Below, piece by piece: positions 1 through 7,701 of a stretch of 64,000 bases of DNA; the first letter of the stretch is position 1; each line of letters begins with the position of its first letter. Source of the DNA: Streptomyces albospinus (GTDB taxonomy: Bacteria; Actinomycetota; Actinomycetes; Streptomycetales; Streptomycetaceae); contig NZ_BMRP01000005.1 of NCBI RefSeq assembly GCF_014648695.1, positions 171,226-235,225 on the forward strand. Reading direction: 5' to 3'. Both the position numbers and the translations under genes were made by a program. The notes under the pieces were generated by a model that was not told the origin of the DNA, did no database searches, and saw only the letters and a list, made by a program, of their open reading frames with translations.

Positions 1-583
1 GGCGGGACGACCAGGAGAGGGCTACGGCTCCGCCCCGGGGCAGGCCCGCAGGGCGCGGAGGCGACTCGGTGGCAGCCACGCTGGAGGGTAAGAGCGTGCT
101 CAACTCCGCAGTGCGCGGCGGATTGTGTGCCGCTGTGCCGCCGAGCAGATAGGCGATGCCCGACCAGGTGACCGTGTAGGTCCGATACTCCTGAGAGCTG
201 CTCGGCCGCACACCGACGAGGCCCTCGTACGGCATCGGAGTGATGGGCCCGGGTGCGGTGGCGAACGGCTCCCAGGCGCTCAGTGCCAGCAGTTTCCGCA
301 GGACCTGTGTGACCAGTCGGCGGACAGGTACGTGCTGGACGTGGAGCCAGTCAGCTCCGCCGGGAGTGTGGGCTCGGCCGGCGCCGTACTCGTGCAGGGC
401 ATCCATTACGCGTCCGGTCAGCGAGCGGAGGACCGGCTGGTTCAGCGGCAGCGCCTCCAGGTCTCGCGTGCTGATGCGAAGGGAGTCGGCGAGGCCAAAG
501 CGGCCGGCGCCGACGAGGTCCCAGGCGGGTCGGCGGCCGTCGTTACGGACAAGGCCCAGGTCTCCGAATGCCGACGGGGTCAC
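1..583 (-). CDS. Unknown protein, last gene seen of the conservon operon, 3' end outside window
   Basis: I do not recognise this protein; about 194 residues are visible and the reading frame runs off the window edge. The GTG start overlaps the TGA of the HAD gene in a GTGA junction, with a GAAGGGAG-type ribosome site about 7 nt upstream, so it is translationally coupled to the operon. The visible sequence has no obvious signal peptide or membrane segment. It carries an in-frame TTA leucine codon at 91-89, which in Streptomyces makes translation depend on the bldA tRNA. The start is well supported; the function is unknown. Confidence 0.7.
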   Translation of the reverse strand, partial: MTPSAFGDLGLVRNDGRRPAWDLVGAGRFGLADSLRISTRDLEALPLNQPVLRSLTGRVMDALHEYGAGRAHTPGGADWLHVQHVPVRRLVTQVLRKLLALSAWEPFATAPGPITPMPYEGLVGVRPSSSQEYRTYTVTWSGIAYLLGGTAAHNPPRTAELSTLLPSSVAATESPPRPAGLPRGGAVALSWSSR

Positions 584-1332
584 ACCAGGCTCCCTTCGAC
601 AAAGGGAGCGCATGCCGGGGCCTGGCGAAGGAGGCCGAGCAGGTCTGATGGGGACTGAGCAACCTTCACGGCCGTCGAGCCGGGCTCGCCGTACCCCCAG
701 GCGGCATGTACGTAGGCGATCCCGGCACGAGCTGCCGCCTCTCGGTCCACCGGCATGTCCCCGACGTACACGGCCGACGCAGGGTCGACTCCGAGGTCCA
801 CCATCGCGAGGAGGAGAGGGTCCGGTGCCGGCTTCGACCGGCCGGAACCTGCGGGCGTCCGCACGGTGCCGAAAGGGCAACCCAGTCGCGCAAGGAGAGG
901 CGCGGCCCGGTCGACGTGCTTGGAGGTCACGACTCCAAGCCGCCAGCCAGCAGCCACGAAGGCGTGCAGGATGTCCGTGATCCCCATGAACTCCTGGGCC
1001 ATATGCGCTGCGGCTGTCGAGGCGGATCCGTAGGTCCGGTGGACGCCGTCGGCATCGACGACGCCGAGCCGCTGCATGATGTCGCTGAACTCTCGCCCCA
1101 GGTGGGCCTCGTACGCGGCGAACGGGATATCGAGGTGATGGTCCTCCTGGACCTTCTTCCACGCTTCTCGCATCACAGGCCGCGTGTCCAGGAGGACGCC
1201 GTCCAGGTCAAGCAGTAGCGCTCGTCCGGTACCGGCAGGTTGGGCTTCTGATGGCTCGGGCGCCTCGGTGGTCTTCGAAGGCGAGGCAGACCGTGCACAC
1301 GAGGAAGGGGAAGGCACTCCGGCCGCGTTCAT
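580..1332 (-). CDS. HAD-superfamily phosphatase (phosphoglycolate phosphatase-like)
   Basis: This 250-residue protein is a haloacid-dehalogenase-type hydrolase, probably a soluble phosphatase for a small phosphorylated metabolite. Motif I is DLDGVLLDT near residue 52 (nucleophile and acid/base aspartates). Motif II is the TSK near 140. A conserved lysine lies in SKPAPDP, and motif IV is VGDMPVDREAA. The first 45 residues are Ser/Pro/Ala-rich and look disordered. ATG at 1332 was chosen because it overlaps the upstream P450 stop in an ATGA junction; longer upstream readings run inside the P450. A HAD gene behind conservon P450 genes is unusual, and its substrate cannot be told from sequence. 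Confidence 0.85.
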   Translation of the reverse strand: MNAAGVPSPSSCARSASPSKTTEAPEPSEAQPAGTGRALLLDLDGVLLDTRPVMREAWKKVQEDHHLDIPFAAYEAHLGREFSDIMQRLGVVDADGVHRTYGSASTAAAHMAQEFMGITDILHAFVAAGWRLGVVTSKHVDRAAPLLARLGCPFGTVRTPAGSGRSKPAPDPLLLAMVDLGVDPASAVYVGDMPVDREAAARAGIAYVHAAWGYGEPGSTAVKVAQSPSDLLGLLRQAPACAPFVEGSLV

Positions 1333-2582
1333 CGACTTGTTCCCGAGTGGGTCGGAGCTGCGGGCCGCAGCCGCACAGGGACGGCATTGTGGCCGTTGCT
1401 GATTAGGCTCGGCAGCAGCTCCAGTTTGCCGCGCTCGGTGGCGAGTTGAGCGTCGGGGAAGCGCTCGAAAAACTCTCGGAGCACGGTGGCGACTTCGAGG
1501 CGTGCGAGCGGGGCCCCGAGGCAGAAGTGGACGCCGTGCCCGAACGCGAGGTGTTCCTTGCTCGACCGGGTGGCATCGAAGCGGTCGGCGTCCTCGCCGT
1601 GCCACTCCGGGTGGCGGTTGGCGGCGGCGTAAGAGGCGAGGATCGCCTCTCCCGCCCGGATCGTCTGCCCATCGGGGAGCGGGATGTCGGCGCAGGCATA
1701 GCGCAGGGGGAGGTGTTTGACCGCGGGCTCGTGGCGGAGCGTCTCCTCGACGATGTCCTGCCAGGTGCTTCGGCCGGCGCGGACGTGGGCCAGATGCTGC
1801 GGGTCGGACAGCAGAGTCGTGATGGCCTGGTCGATGACGTTGACGGTGGTCTCGTACCCCGCGCTGATCATCAGGAGGAGCGTGTCGCGCAACTCGGCGT
1901 CGTTGAGGGCCGAACCGTCGCCCTCTTCGTCGCGTGCGGAGATCAGCAGCGAGGTCATGTCCTCGCCGGGCTCGGCGCGCTTGATCTCGATCAGTGTGTC
2001 TAGGAGGTCGTAGAGGGTTGTGGTGTTCGCGGCCTGCTCCTCCACGGAGAGGTGGGTGGCGAACACGTTGTCCACCACGGTGCGGAACTCCGTACGCTGG
2101 TCCGCGGGGACGCCCATGAGATTGCCGATGACGGCGATCGGGAGCGGGTAGGCCAGGTGCTCGCGCAGATCGACAGTGTCGTCAGCCGGACGCGCGTCGA
2201 GGCCGTCGAGGAGGCCGTGCACAAGGGCTTCGATATCCGTCTGGAGGGTGGCGGTGCGTCGGGCGGAGAGCGCGGGGGCGACCATGCGGCGCAGACGGCT
2301 GTGGTCCTTGCCGTACGCGGTGAACATGTTGGTGACGGCCACCCACAGGGCCAGCGGCCAGGTCGGCACGGTCTCGGCGAAGACCGGCCAGTGGGCGCGG
2401 CCGTCCTTGGAGACGTCCTTGTTGGTCAACAGTTGCTTGAGGAGGGCCGGGTCGGAGACGGACCAGGCGCGCACGCCGAGGATGTCGACCAACGTGGCCG
2501 AACCGCGCTCGCGCAGGATCCGGTGTTCGGTGTCCGGGTCGGATCCGGTGGGATCAAGGACGAGTATCTGCTGCTCAGGCAT
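1329..2582 (-). CDS. Cytochrome P450, CYP154-like
   Basis: This 417-residue soluble bacterial P450 is a haem monooxygenase needing a ferredoxin and reductase encoded elsewhere. The I-helix oxygen-binding motif is AGYETT, the K-helix ExxR is present as ETLR, and the haem loop is FGHGVHFCLGAPLAR with the cysteine ligand. All canonical P450 residues are therefore kept. It lies 13 nt after the second P450, whose ExxR is lost. Paired CYP157-CYP154 genes behind cvnABCD are a known Streptomyces arrangement, which supports the CYP154 assignment. ATG at 2582 follows AGAGG; earlier codons lie inside the neighbouring gene. The substrate is unknown. Confidence 0.88.
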   Translation of the reverse strand: MPEQQILVLDPTGSDPDTEHRILRERGSATLVDILGVRAWSVSDPALLKQLLTNKDVSKDGRAHWPVFAETVPTWPLALWVAVTNMFTAYGKDHSRLRRMVAPALSARRTATLQTDIEALVHGLLDGLDARPADDTVDLREHLAYPLPIAVIGNLMGVPADQRTEFRTVVDNVFATHLSVEEQAANTTTLYDLLDTLIEIKRAEPGEDMTSLLISARDEEGDGSALNDAELRDTLLLMISAGYETTVNVIDQAITTLLSDPQHLAHVRAGRSTWQDIVEETLRHEPAVKHLPLRYACADIPLPDGQTIRAGEAILASYAAANRHPEWHGEDADRFDATRSSKEHLAFGHGVHFCLGAPLARLEVATVLREFFERFPDAQLATERGKLELLPSLISNGHNAVPVRLRPAAPTHSGTSR

Positions 2583-2595
2583 GGCAGGACCTCTT

Positions 2596-3774
2596 TCAGC
2601 TGAGGGGGAAGGTGACGGGCAGCGCAGCCAGGGACCGGTGGAAGGGGCCGGGGCGCCAGACGAGGTCCTCGCGGCGCCCGTCGAGGTCCATCTCGGGCAG
2701 GGCATCGAGGATGTGGAGGATGGCGGCCTCCGCGATGAGGTAGGCGTGCGAGCTGGCCGGGCAGCTGTGCGGCCCGGCGCCCCATGCGAGGTGCGCCCGG
2801 TTGCCCAGCGGCCGGTGGGCTCCTAGGGCGGGGTCGTTGTTGCAAGCTGCGTAACTGATGACCACCGGCTTGTCGGGTGGCAGGAGAAAGCCGCCGATGT
2901 CCACCGGCCGGGGCGGGTAGCTCATCCCGAAGTTGGCCAGCGGCGGGTCGCGGTAGAGAACGGTGTCCAGGGCCTCACGGACGGAGGCGTCTCCGGAGTG
3001 CAGGTCCCCAGAGAAGTCACTGTTGGTGAGCATCTCCAGGAGGGTGTTCGTGATCAGGTTGACCAAGGGCTCGATGCCTGCCCCATGGAGGGTGATGAGC
3101 TGGTGGCCCATCTCGGAGTCGTCGAGCCGCGCGACGTGGGTGAGGAGCCTGCTGGTCACGTCGTCGCCGGGATGCCGGCGGCGCAGGGCCACGAGGTCCG
3201 CGACGGCCTGCGCAAGGATCTGATTCCCGATGGAGGCGTTGACCCCGTCGAAGATCTTCGCCATCCCGTCCGAGATACGGTAGCCGACCTCGTCGGGGCA
3301 GCCGAGCAGATAGCTGAGCGTCTGGAAAGCGAGAGGCCAGGCGTACTGGGACAGCAGGTCGGCCTTGCCGCTGGCCTTAAAGGCGTCGATTTTCTGCTCC
3401 GCGACCAGTTCGACGTGGGCACGCAGCGCGTGCTGGTCGACGGCCCCCAGAGCGGCAGTGTTCGCGGCTCGATAGCGGGCGTGCTCAGCGCCGGCCGAGC
3501 GCAGGGCGTTGGGACGCCACATCATCATGGGCAGGATGGGGCACATGTCAGGGACGGACGCCTGCCACCGGCGTGGGTCGGCGGGAAAGCGCTGCGGATC
3601 GCCCAGGATGCGGCGGGCCTCCTCGTAGCCGACGACCAACGTGGCAGGCATGCCGGGGGCCAGTTCCACAGGGACCAGTGGGCCGAACTGCTCCCGCATG
3701 CGCTGGTAGGCGACGTGCGGATTCCTGGCGAAGTCCGGCTCGTACAAGGGGATGCGGCGGGTCGACGTGCTCAC
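2596..3774 (-). CDS. Atypical cytochrome P450, CYP157-like (no ExxR)
   Basis: This 392-residue P450-fold protein keeps the haem cysteine in WGAGPHSCPASSHAY but departs from the consensus elsewhere. The I-helix reads HGAGIEPLVN, without the acid-threonine pair. Where ExxR should be, the K-helix reads DTVLYRDPP, so both residues are replaced. Loss of ExxR is the recognised hallmark of the CYP157 family, which is encoded beside CYP154 in conservon operons. The GTG start overlaps the CvnD stop (GTGA at 3774-3771). It may be a poor oxygenase or work as a partner of the adjacent CYP154; that part is inference. Confidence 0.87.
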   Translation of the reverse strand: MSTSTRRIPLYEPDFARNPHVAYQRMREQFGPLVPVELAPGMPATLVVGYEEARRILGDPQRFPADPRRWQASVPDMCPILPMMMWRPNALRSAGAEHARYRAANTAALGAVDQHALRAHVELVAEQKIDAFKASGKADLLSQYAWPLAFQTLSYLLGCPDEVGYRISDGMAKIFDGVNASIGNQILAQAVADLVALRRRHPGDDVTSRLLTHVARLDDSEMGHQLITLHGAGIEPLVNLITNTLLEMLTNSDFSGDLHSGDASVREALDTVLYRDPPLANFGMSYPPRPVDIGGFLLPPDKPVVISYAACNNDPALGAHRPLGNRAHLAWGAGPHSCPASSHAYLIAEAAILHILDALPEMDLDGRREDLVWRPGPFHRSLAALPVTFPLS

Positions 3775-4373
3775 GGTCGGGGCTCCAGACGGTGCGCGTG
3801 ACGGGTGAGGTATTCGGTGAGCTGGATCAGGGCCTGCATGCAGGACGCTTGCTCCCGGGCGTCGCACACGGTCAGCGGCGTATGCCCCTCCAGAGCGAGG
3901 GCTTCATGGATCTCTTCGAGCGGGTGACGGGGTGCGCCGTCGAACTGGTTGACCGCGACCGCGTACGGGACGCCGTGCTCTTCGAGGAGGCCGAGGATCT
4001 CGTGGGAGGCGTCCAGGTCGCGGGGGTCGACGAGCACCAGGGCGCCGAGGGCGCCGAGGATCAACTCCTGCCACAGGAAGCTGAATCGGGCCTGGCCGGG
4101 GGTGCCGAACAAGTAGAGCACCAGGTCATCGCTCAGGTGCTTGCGCCCGAAGTCCACGCCAACGGTGGTGGTGGACTTAGCCGGGGTACGGGCCAGGTCG
4201 TCGACCAAGGTGCTGGCGCGGGTGATGGTCTCCTCCATGTGGACCGGAGACACCTCGGAGACGCTGCCGACGAAGGTGGTCTTGCCCACGCCGAATGATC
4301 CGGCGACCACGATCTTCGCGGTATCCGTCACCGTCGGCGCGACAAACCGGTCAGGCGTTAGCGCGGAGGCCAT
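3771..4373 (-). CDS. cvnD: Conservon GTP-binding protein CvnD
   Basis: This 200-residue small GTPase of the conservon type has the P-loop GSFGVGKTT near residue 27, a switch region ending in TTVGVDFG, a G3-like FGTPGQ, and an NQFD guanine-specificity motif near 143. In characterised conservons CvnD is the Ras-like switch that associates with the membrane kinase CvnA and with CvnB and CvnC. It overlaps cvnC by 23 nt and its stop overlaps the CYP157 start, so all are made from one message. Length and motifs match the family fully. The start ATG at 4373 gives the normal N-terminus. Confidence 0.95.
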   Translation of the reverse strand: MASALTPDRFVAPTVTDTAKIVVAGSFGVGKTTFVGSVSEVSPVHMEETITRASTLVDDLARTPAKSTTTVGVDFGRKHLSDDLVLYLFGTPGQARFSFLWQELILGALGALVLVDPRDLDASHEILGLLEEHGVPYAVAVNQFDGAPRHPLEEIHEALALEGHTPLTVCDAREQASCMQALIQLTEYLTRHAHRLEPRP

Positions 4374-4707
4374 TGAGAACCCTTTCGAGGAGTGAGGCCG
4401 GGGGCCGGTCGACGTTGTTGCCCTGCGCGAGGGTCATCAGTCCGTGGTCGATGAGGTCGGCGACGAGGATCCGGGTGGTCGAGGGCGGGAGGGCGAGCGC
4501 GGAGGCGATGTCGGCGACGGCGAGTCCTCCGCCTTGCGCGGGCGCGAACAGAGCGATCACGCGGCGTGCGTCCGGGCTCAGACCAGGAAGGGTGCCGGTC
4601 GCGGCGAAGACCAGGCTCTCCAGGCGCACGTCCTTGCTGGGGCGGGTACGTCCGCCCGTGCGGACGTACGGCCTGACCAGATCCGGGTCCTGCCGCGGCC
4701 TGCTCAT
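4351..4707 (-). CDS. cvnC: Conservon protein CvnC (DUF742)
   Basis: This 118-residue protein belongs to the DUF742 family. The N-terminal part contains the typical DPDLVRPYVRTGGRT motif, followed by a winged-helix-like region (LPPSTTRILVADLIDHGLM). In conservons this protein is the third component of the CvnABCD complex and is thought to link the roadblock protein to the GTPase. ATG at 4707 overlaps the CvnB stop (ATGA), and the C-terminus overlaps cvnD by 23 nt. A much longer upstream reading exists but only because it runs antisense-like through cvnB in another frame; the family length fixes the start. Confidence 0.93.
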   Translation of the reverse strand: MSRPRQDPDLVRPYVRTGGRTRPSKDVRLESLVFAATGTLPGLSPDARRVIALFAPAQGGGLAVADIASALALPPSTTRILVADLIDHGLMTLAQGNNVDRPPASLLERVLNGLRANA

Positions 4708-5114
4708 GCCAGCGGTGTTTCCGTGGCGCCGCCGACGCGCGTCTTGACTCCCAGCCGTTCGCCCACGCTTTCGGCCAGGCGTAGGGCGGCCTCGCTGATC
4801 ACACCGATGTCCGCGAGGGGGGTGTCGGTACGGACGGCGAGCATCGTGTTCTCGCCGGCCGGGATGAGCAGGGAGATGTGGTCGACCGACTCCATGACGA
4901 ACTGGCGGACACCTCCGCCGTTCGTCTCCCGGTCGTAGGCCCGAGATGCTCCCCACAATGTGGAGGCGATGGCCGAGACCTTCTCGGCGCGCTCGCGTGC
5001 TAGCCGGTCGGTATGGGCCGGGCTCATGCCGTCGGCGGCAACGAGCACGGCGTACTCCACGCCGTCGGTCTCCTCCAGGCTTTTGAGGAGCCAGCCGATG
5101 TTCTTGTCGGTCAT
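4704..5114 (-). CDS. cvnB: Conservon roadblock/LC7 protein CvnB
   Basis: This 136-residue roadblock/LC7-domain protein is related to MglB-type GTPase partners. The N-terminus NIGWLLKSLEETDGVEYAVLVAADGM is split over the first strand and helix of the domain, followed by a long helix and a LLIPAGENTMLAVRTD strand pair. In conservons CvnB binds the GTPase CvnD and probably acts as its regulator. ATG at 5114 overlaps the CvnA stop (ATGA, 5114-5111), and the downstream stop overlaps cvnC. Sequence and length match the family, so the call is secure. Confidence 0.94.
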   Translation of the reverse strand: MTDKNIGWLLKSLEETDGVEYAVLVAADGMSPAHTDRLARERAEKVSAIASTLWGASRAYDRETNGGGVRQFVMESVDHISLLIPAGENTMLAVRTDTPLADIGVISEAALRLAESVGERLGVKTRVGGATETPLA

Positions 5115-6568
5115 GCTTCGTGTCCTTGGGTGGTCTCGGCGGCGGGGAGTTGGGCGTTCTGCTCGGCGCGGGCACGTTCGGTGCCACGAGCCCAGGCGGC
5201 GATGACGCTCGCCCGTCCCGGCTCGGCGTTGGCCGGGCGGGGAGCAGGCGTGGGCGCGGAGCGGCGGTGGCGCACCGTCAGGCCGCCGACGGTGGTGGTG
5301 CGGGCGGCGGGACGCTCTTGCCCAGCCTCCTCGGCCGCTGGGGCAGGGGCGAGCGCGGCGAGCGGGCGCGCCGTCACCGGTGTGAGCGCAGACGGTTGGC
5401 CGGCCGGGGTGGGAGCAAGCGTGGTCGGCGGAGCATCCTGTGCCGGTTGCGAGGGCGCCGACACTTGCTGCGGCACCGTGGTGAGTAGGTCCTCGGGGAG
5501 GGTGAGGAGTGCGCGGGTGCCCAGGAGCGAGTTGGGCGCTTGGACGTCGACCCGGAATCCGTAGGCGCTCGCAAGGGCTGCGGCGACTCTGAAACCGGTC
5601 TGTGGGCGGGCACCGAGCTGCGTGATGTCGTCCGTGCGGTGCCCGGTGAGTATGTCCCGGCCGGCGTCGAGCTGCTCCGGCGTCATCTGGAGGCCGCTGT
5701 CGTCCACGATGACGGTGACCCCGTGGTGACCATGCTCGAAGGCGACGTGCACCCTCGACTGCGGAGGCGAGAAGCGCAGCGCGTTGTCCAGCAGGATCGC
5801 GAGGGTGTGCACCACGGGCCCGACCACGCGAGTCTTCACCGCGACGTTGAGTTCTTGGGGCTGTACGCGGTCGTAGTCCTCGACGTAGCCCATCGCTGCC
5901 CGCACTACATCGGTCAGGGGCGTAGTGGGCCAGTGCCGGGTTAGTTTGCCTCCGGCCAGGACGGTCCATCCTTGGGCGACCAGCAGCATCTGCTGGACGG
6001 TGTGGTCGATACCGACCAGCGTTTCGAACGCGGCGTCGTCCTCGTGCGCGCGCACCCCCTCACTGACCTTGCGGCTCGTTTTGGCCGCCATGCCCACGAG
6101 CGCCGACGACACACTGCGCACCGCGGCCTCCGTCGAGCGCAACGCTGTGGAACGCACGCGTGCGATCTCTACCTGCGCGTCAGTGTGCGACCGCCGAAGC
6201 TCCTCTGCGCCGAGCGTCTTCGCTTGTTCGATCTCCTGGTGTGCCGTGAACTGGATGTCGCGGACGACGGCCTGCACGACGCCGGCGGTGCCCTTGACCA
6301 CGGTGATCAACTGCTCGCCGATTGGCGTTCCAGCCAGCTCAGGTGCGGGTGTTGGGGCGGCGATCCGTCCGCCTGACTGATGGATCTGAGGCAGCGTCTC
6401 GGTGACGAACTTCTGTAGGGCGTGCTGGGTCGCTTGCTGTTCTCGGGCGAGGCGGTGCGTCTCCTGCCGCGCCTGCTGCCAGCGACGGTGGGTGACCCAC
6501 GCCGCTGCCATGGAGACTACGGCCGTGAGGGCGACCAGGACGACGATGGTGATGATGGTCGCGGCCAT
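5111..6568 (-). CDS. cvnA: Conservon sensor histidine kinase-like protein CvnA
   Basis: This 485-residue membrane protein has one N-terminal transmembrane helix (about residues 5-25), a coiled-coil region to about 130, a dimerisation-like helix, and a C-terminal HATPase domain with the N-box ILLDNALRFSPP and a DDSGLQMT G1-like box. The last 120 residues are Pro/Ala-rich. In conservons CvnA is the membrane receptor-like component and usually lacks a proper partner response regulator; none is encoded here. The ATG shares its A with the TGA of the GH15 remnant (TGATG at 6570-6566), which makes translation coupled. Confidence 0.93.
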   Translation of the reverse strand: MAATIITIVVLVALTAVVSMAAAWVTHRRWQQARQETHRLAREQQATQHALQKFVTETLPQIHQSGGRIAAPTPAPELAGTPIGEQLITVVKGTAGVVQAVVRDIQFTAHQEIEQAKTLGAEELRRSHTDAQVEIARVRSTALRSTEAAVRSVSSALVGMAAKTSRKVSEGVRAHEDDAAFETLVGIDHTVQQMLLVAQGWTVLAGGKLTRHWPTTPLTDVVRAAMGYVEDYDRVQPQELNVAVKTRVVGPVVHTLAILLDNALRFSPPQSRVHVAFEHGHHGVTVIVDDSGLQMTPEQLDAGRDILTGHRTDDITQLGARPQTGFRVAAALASAYGFRVDVQAPNSLLGTRALLTLPEDLLTTVPQQVSAPSQPAQDAPPTTLAPTPAGQPSALTPVTARPLAALAPAPAAEEAGQERPAARTTTVGGLTVRHRRSAPTPAPRPANAEPGRASVIAAWARGTERARAEQNAQLPAAETTQGHEA

Positions 6569-6786
6569 CAGGCACCCGCCGGGACGCGTGCGTCGATCGT
6601 GGGTGCGGGAGCCTGGGCATCAAGCTGATGCACTAGGAGTGCGGACCCGATCACTCCGATGTGGAGGGCAGGCGAGTCGAAGCGAGGCAGGCACAGCCAG
6701 TCGATCGACCCGCCGTCACGGACGTGAGCGCTGGTCTGCATGTCGCCGATCAGTCCGTACTGCTCGATACGCGGAACGCGTGTCAT
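6568..6786 (-). CDS. Short protein with GH15/trehalase N-terminal motif (gene remnant or small ORF)
   Basis: This 72-residue reading frame begins with residues typical of the N-terminus of GH15 glucoamylase/trehalase proteins: IEQYGLIGD, then [17 protein letters not shown]. The similarity stops at about residue 38, and the remaining 35 residues are unrelated. The catalytic (alpha/alpha)6 barrel is absent, so it cannot be an active glycosidase. ATG at 6786 has GGAG 9 nt upstream, and the stop overlaps the cvnA start as TGATG. It therefore looks maintained as the first cistron of the conservon operon, perhaps as a leader for coupled translation. It may equally be decaying debris. Confidence 0.6.
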   Translation of the reverse strand: MTRVPRIEQYGLIGDMQTSAHVRDGGSIDWLCLPRFDSPALHIGVIGSALLVHQLDAQAPAPTIDARVPAGA

Positions 6787-6877
6787 CGTGTAGATCTCCA
6801 TAGCCCCGCGAGTCCGGGGTGGGCTTCAGGGCCGTCGAGACGGCCGGTGAACTGTCGCTGAGGAGGGGCGCTGGTGG

Positions 6878-7021
6878 TCACCGGCGAGGCGGTGACACGG
6901 TCCGCGCCGGTGTGGGCTTCTCACGCGCGGTCGAGGCCCTGATGGCGCGATCACCGCGGAGAACCAGCCATGCCGTGGGACCGAGGATCAGGACGAACAG
7001 AACCGCCCCGGTAGGGGTCAC
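6878..7021 (-). CDS. 47-residue single-pass membrane protein
   Basis: This small protein has one hydrophobic helix near its start (GAVLFVLILGPTAWLVLRG) followed by a basic tail. The GTG start overlaps the stop of the DUF6415-like gene in a GTGA junction, so the two are coupled. Nothing in the sequence suggests catalysis. It could be a membrane partner of the preceding protein, which also has a C-terminal hydrophobic segment. It is too short for family assignment, and the evidence is the overlap plus the clean membrane helix. Confidence 0.6.
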   Translation of the reverse strand: MTPTGAVLFVLILGPTAWLVLRGDRAIRASTAREKPTPARTVSPPRR

Positions 7022-7512
7022 GTCCGCAGCACCGACGCGGCCAGGCCCAGAAAGGTGAAGGCGACCGCGAAGACCGCACCCCGCACGATGTTGATTCGCG
7101 GCATCCACCAACGACGTCCCCGCTGTTGCATCGCATGGCCGGCGCCGCGGGTCTCCACGGTCGCCACGAGCTCCTGGGTCGCCTCAGCCAGTTGGACCAG
7201 ATGCACCCTGCTGGGCATGTAGCCGGCGGGGACCCCTGCTGAGCTGAGCTGTTGAGCGTGGTGCAGCGCCCACTCCTCCTTGGGCGCGAGGACGCCGAGT
7301 TGACGTATGTGACCGCGCAGGCGCCGCGCGAGGTCCTCAATGTCGGAGGCGGTCTGTGGCAGAGGCGAGTCCTCGTCCAACACGAGCGCCACTGTCTCCG
7401 CTGCTGCCACCGTTTGGTCGCGCTGCGAATCCGGCTCGTCAGCAGTGCGGGCCTTCTTGCTAGGTGCGATGCGTTGACCGGCTTCCTGGCGTCCAGCCAG
7501 AGAGAGGCGCAT
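7018..7512 (-). CDS. DUF6415-like protein with C-terminal membrane segment
   Basis: This 164-residue protein resembles Streptomyces DUF6415-family proteins often found near natural-product or regulatory genes. It has an N-terminal low-complexity stretch and a helical middle (DIEDLARRLRGHIRQL). A VHLVQLAEATQELV helix follows, then a C-terminal hydrophobic segment IVRGAVFAVAFTFLGLAA that may anchor it to the membrane. The start ATG at 7512 has GGAG 7 nt upstream. Readings extending further upstream are antisense to the divergent regulator gene. Its role is unknown; the family name is from memory of the sequence pattern. Confidence 0.7.
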   Translation of the reverse strand: MRLSLAGRQEAGQRIAPSKKARTADEPDSQRDQTVAAAETVALVLDEDSPLPQTASDIEDLARRLRGHIRQLGVLAPKEEWALHHAQQLSSAGVPAGYMPSRVHLVQLAEATQELVATVETRGAGHAMQQRGRRWWMPRINIVRGAVFAVAFTFLGLAASVLRT

Positions 7513-7701
7513 GACACAACTCCTGTTCAAAGCAAGCCAAGTTGATGGGAATCCGCCGTGCAGGGATGATGGCCGTCGTGCAAAGTGAGTGATCTGGTCG
7601 CTACGTTGAGCGAACCCTGAATCCCCGCCCGGGGGTATGCCTGCGCGGCCTGCAAGGCCGCCAAAGGCGCCAAAGATCATTTCAGAACCGAGGGGCAGTC
7701 C

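Noticed and set aside
580..1605. A longer HAD protein starting inside the P450 gene
   Set aside because: The added N-terminus is an out-of-frame P450 reading; the ATGA overlap at 1332 fixes the start.
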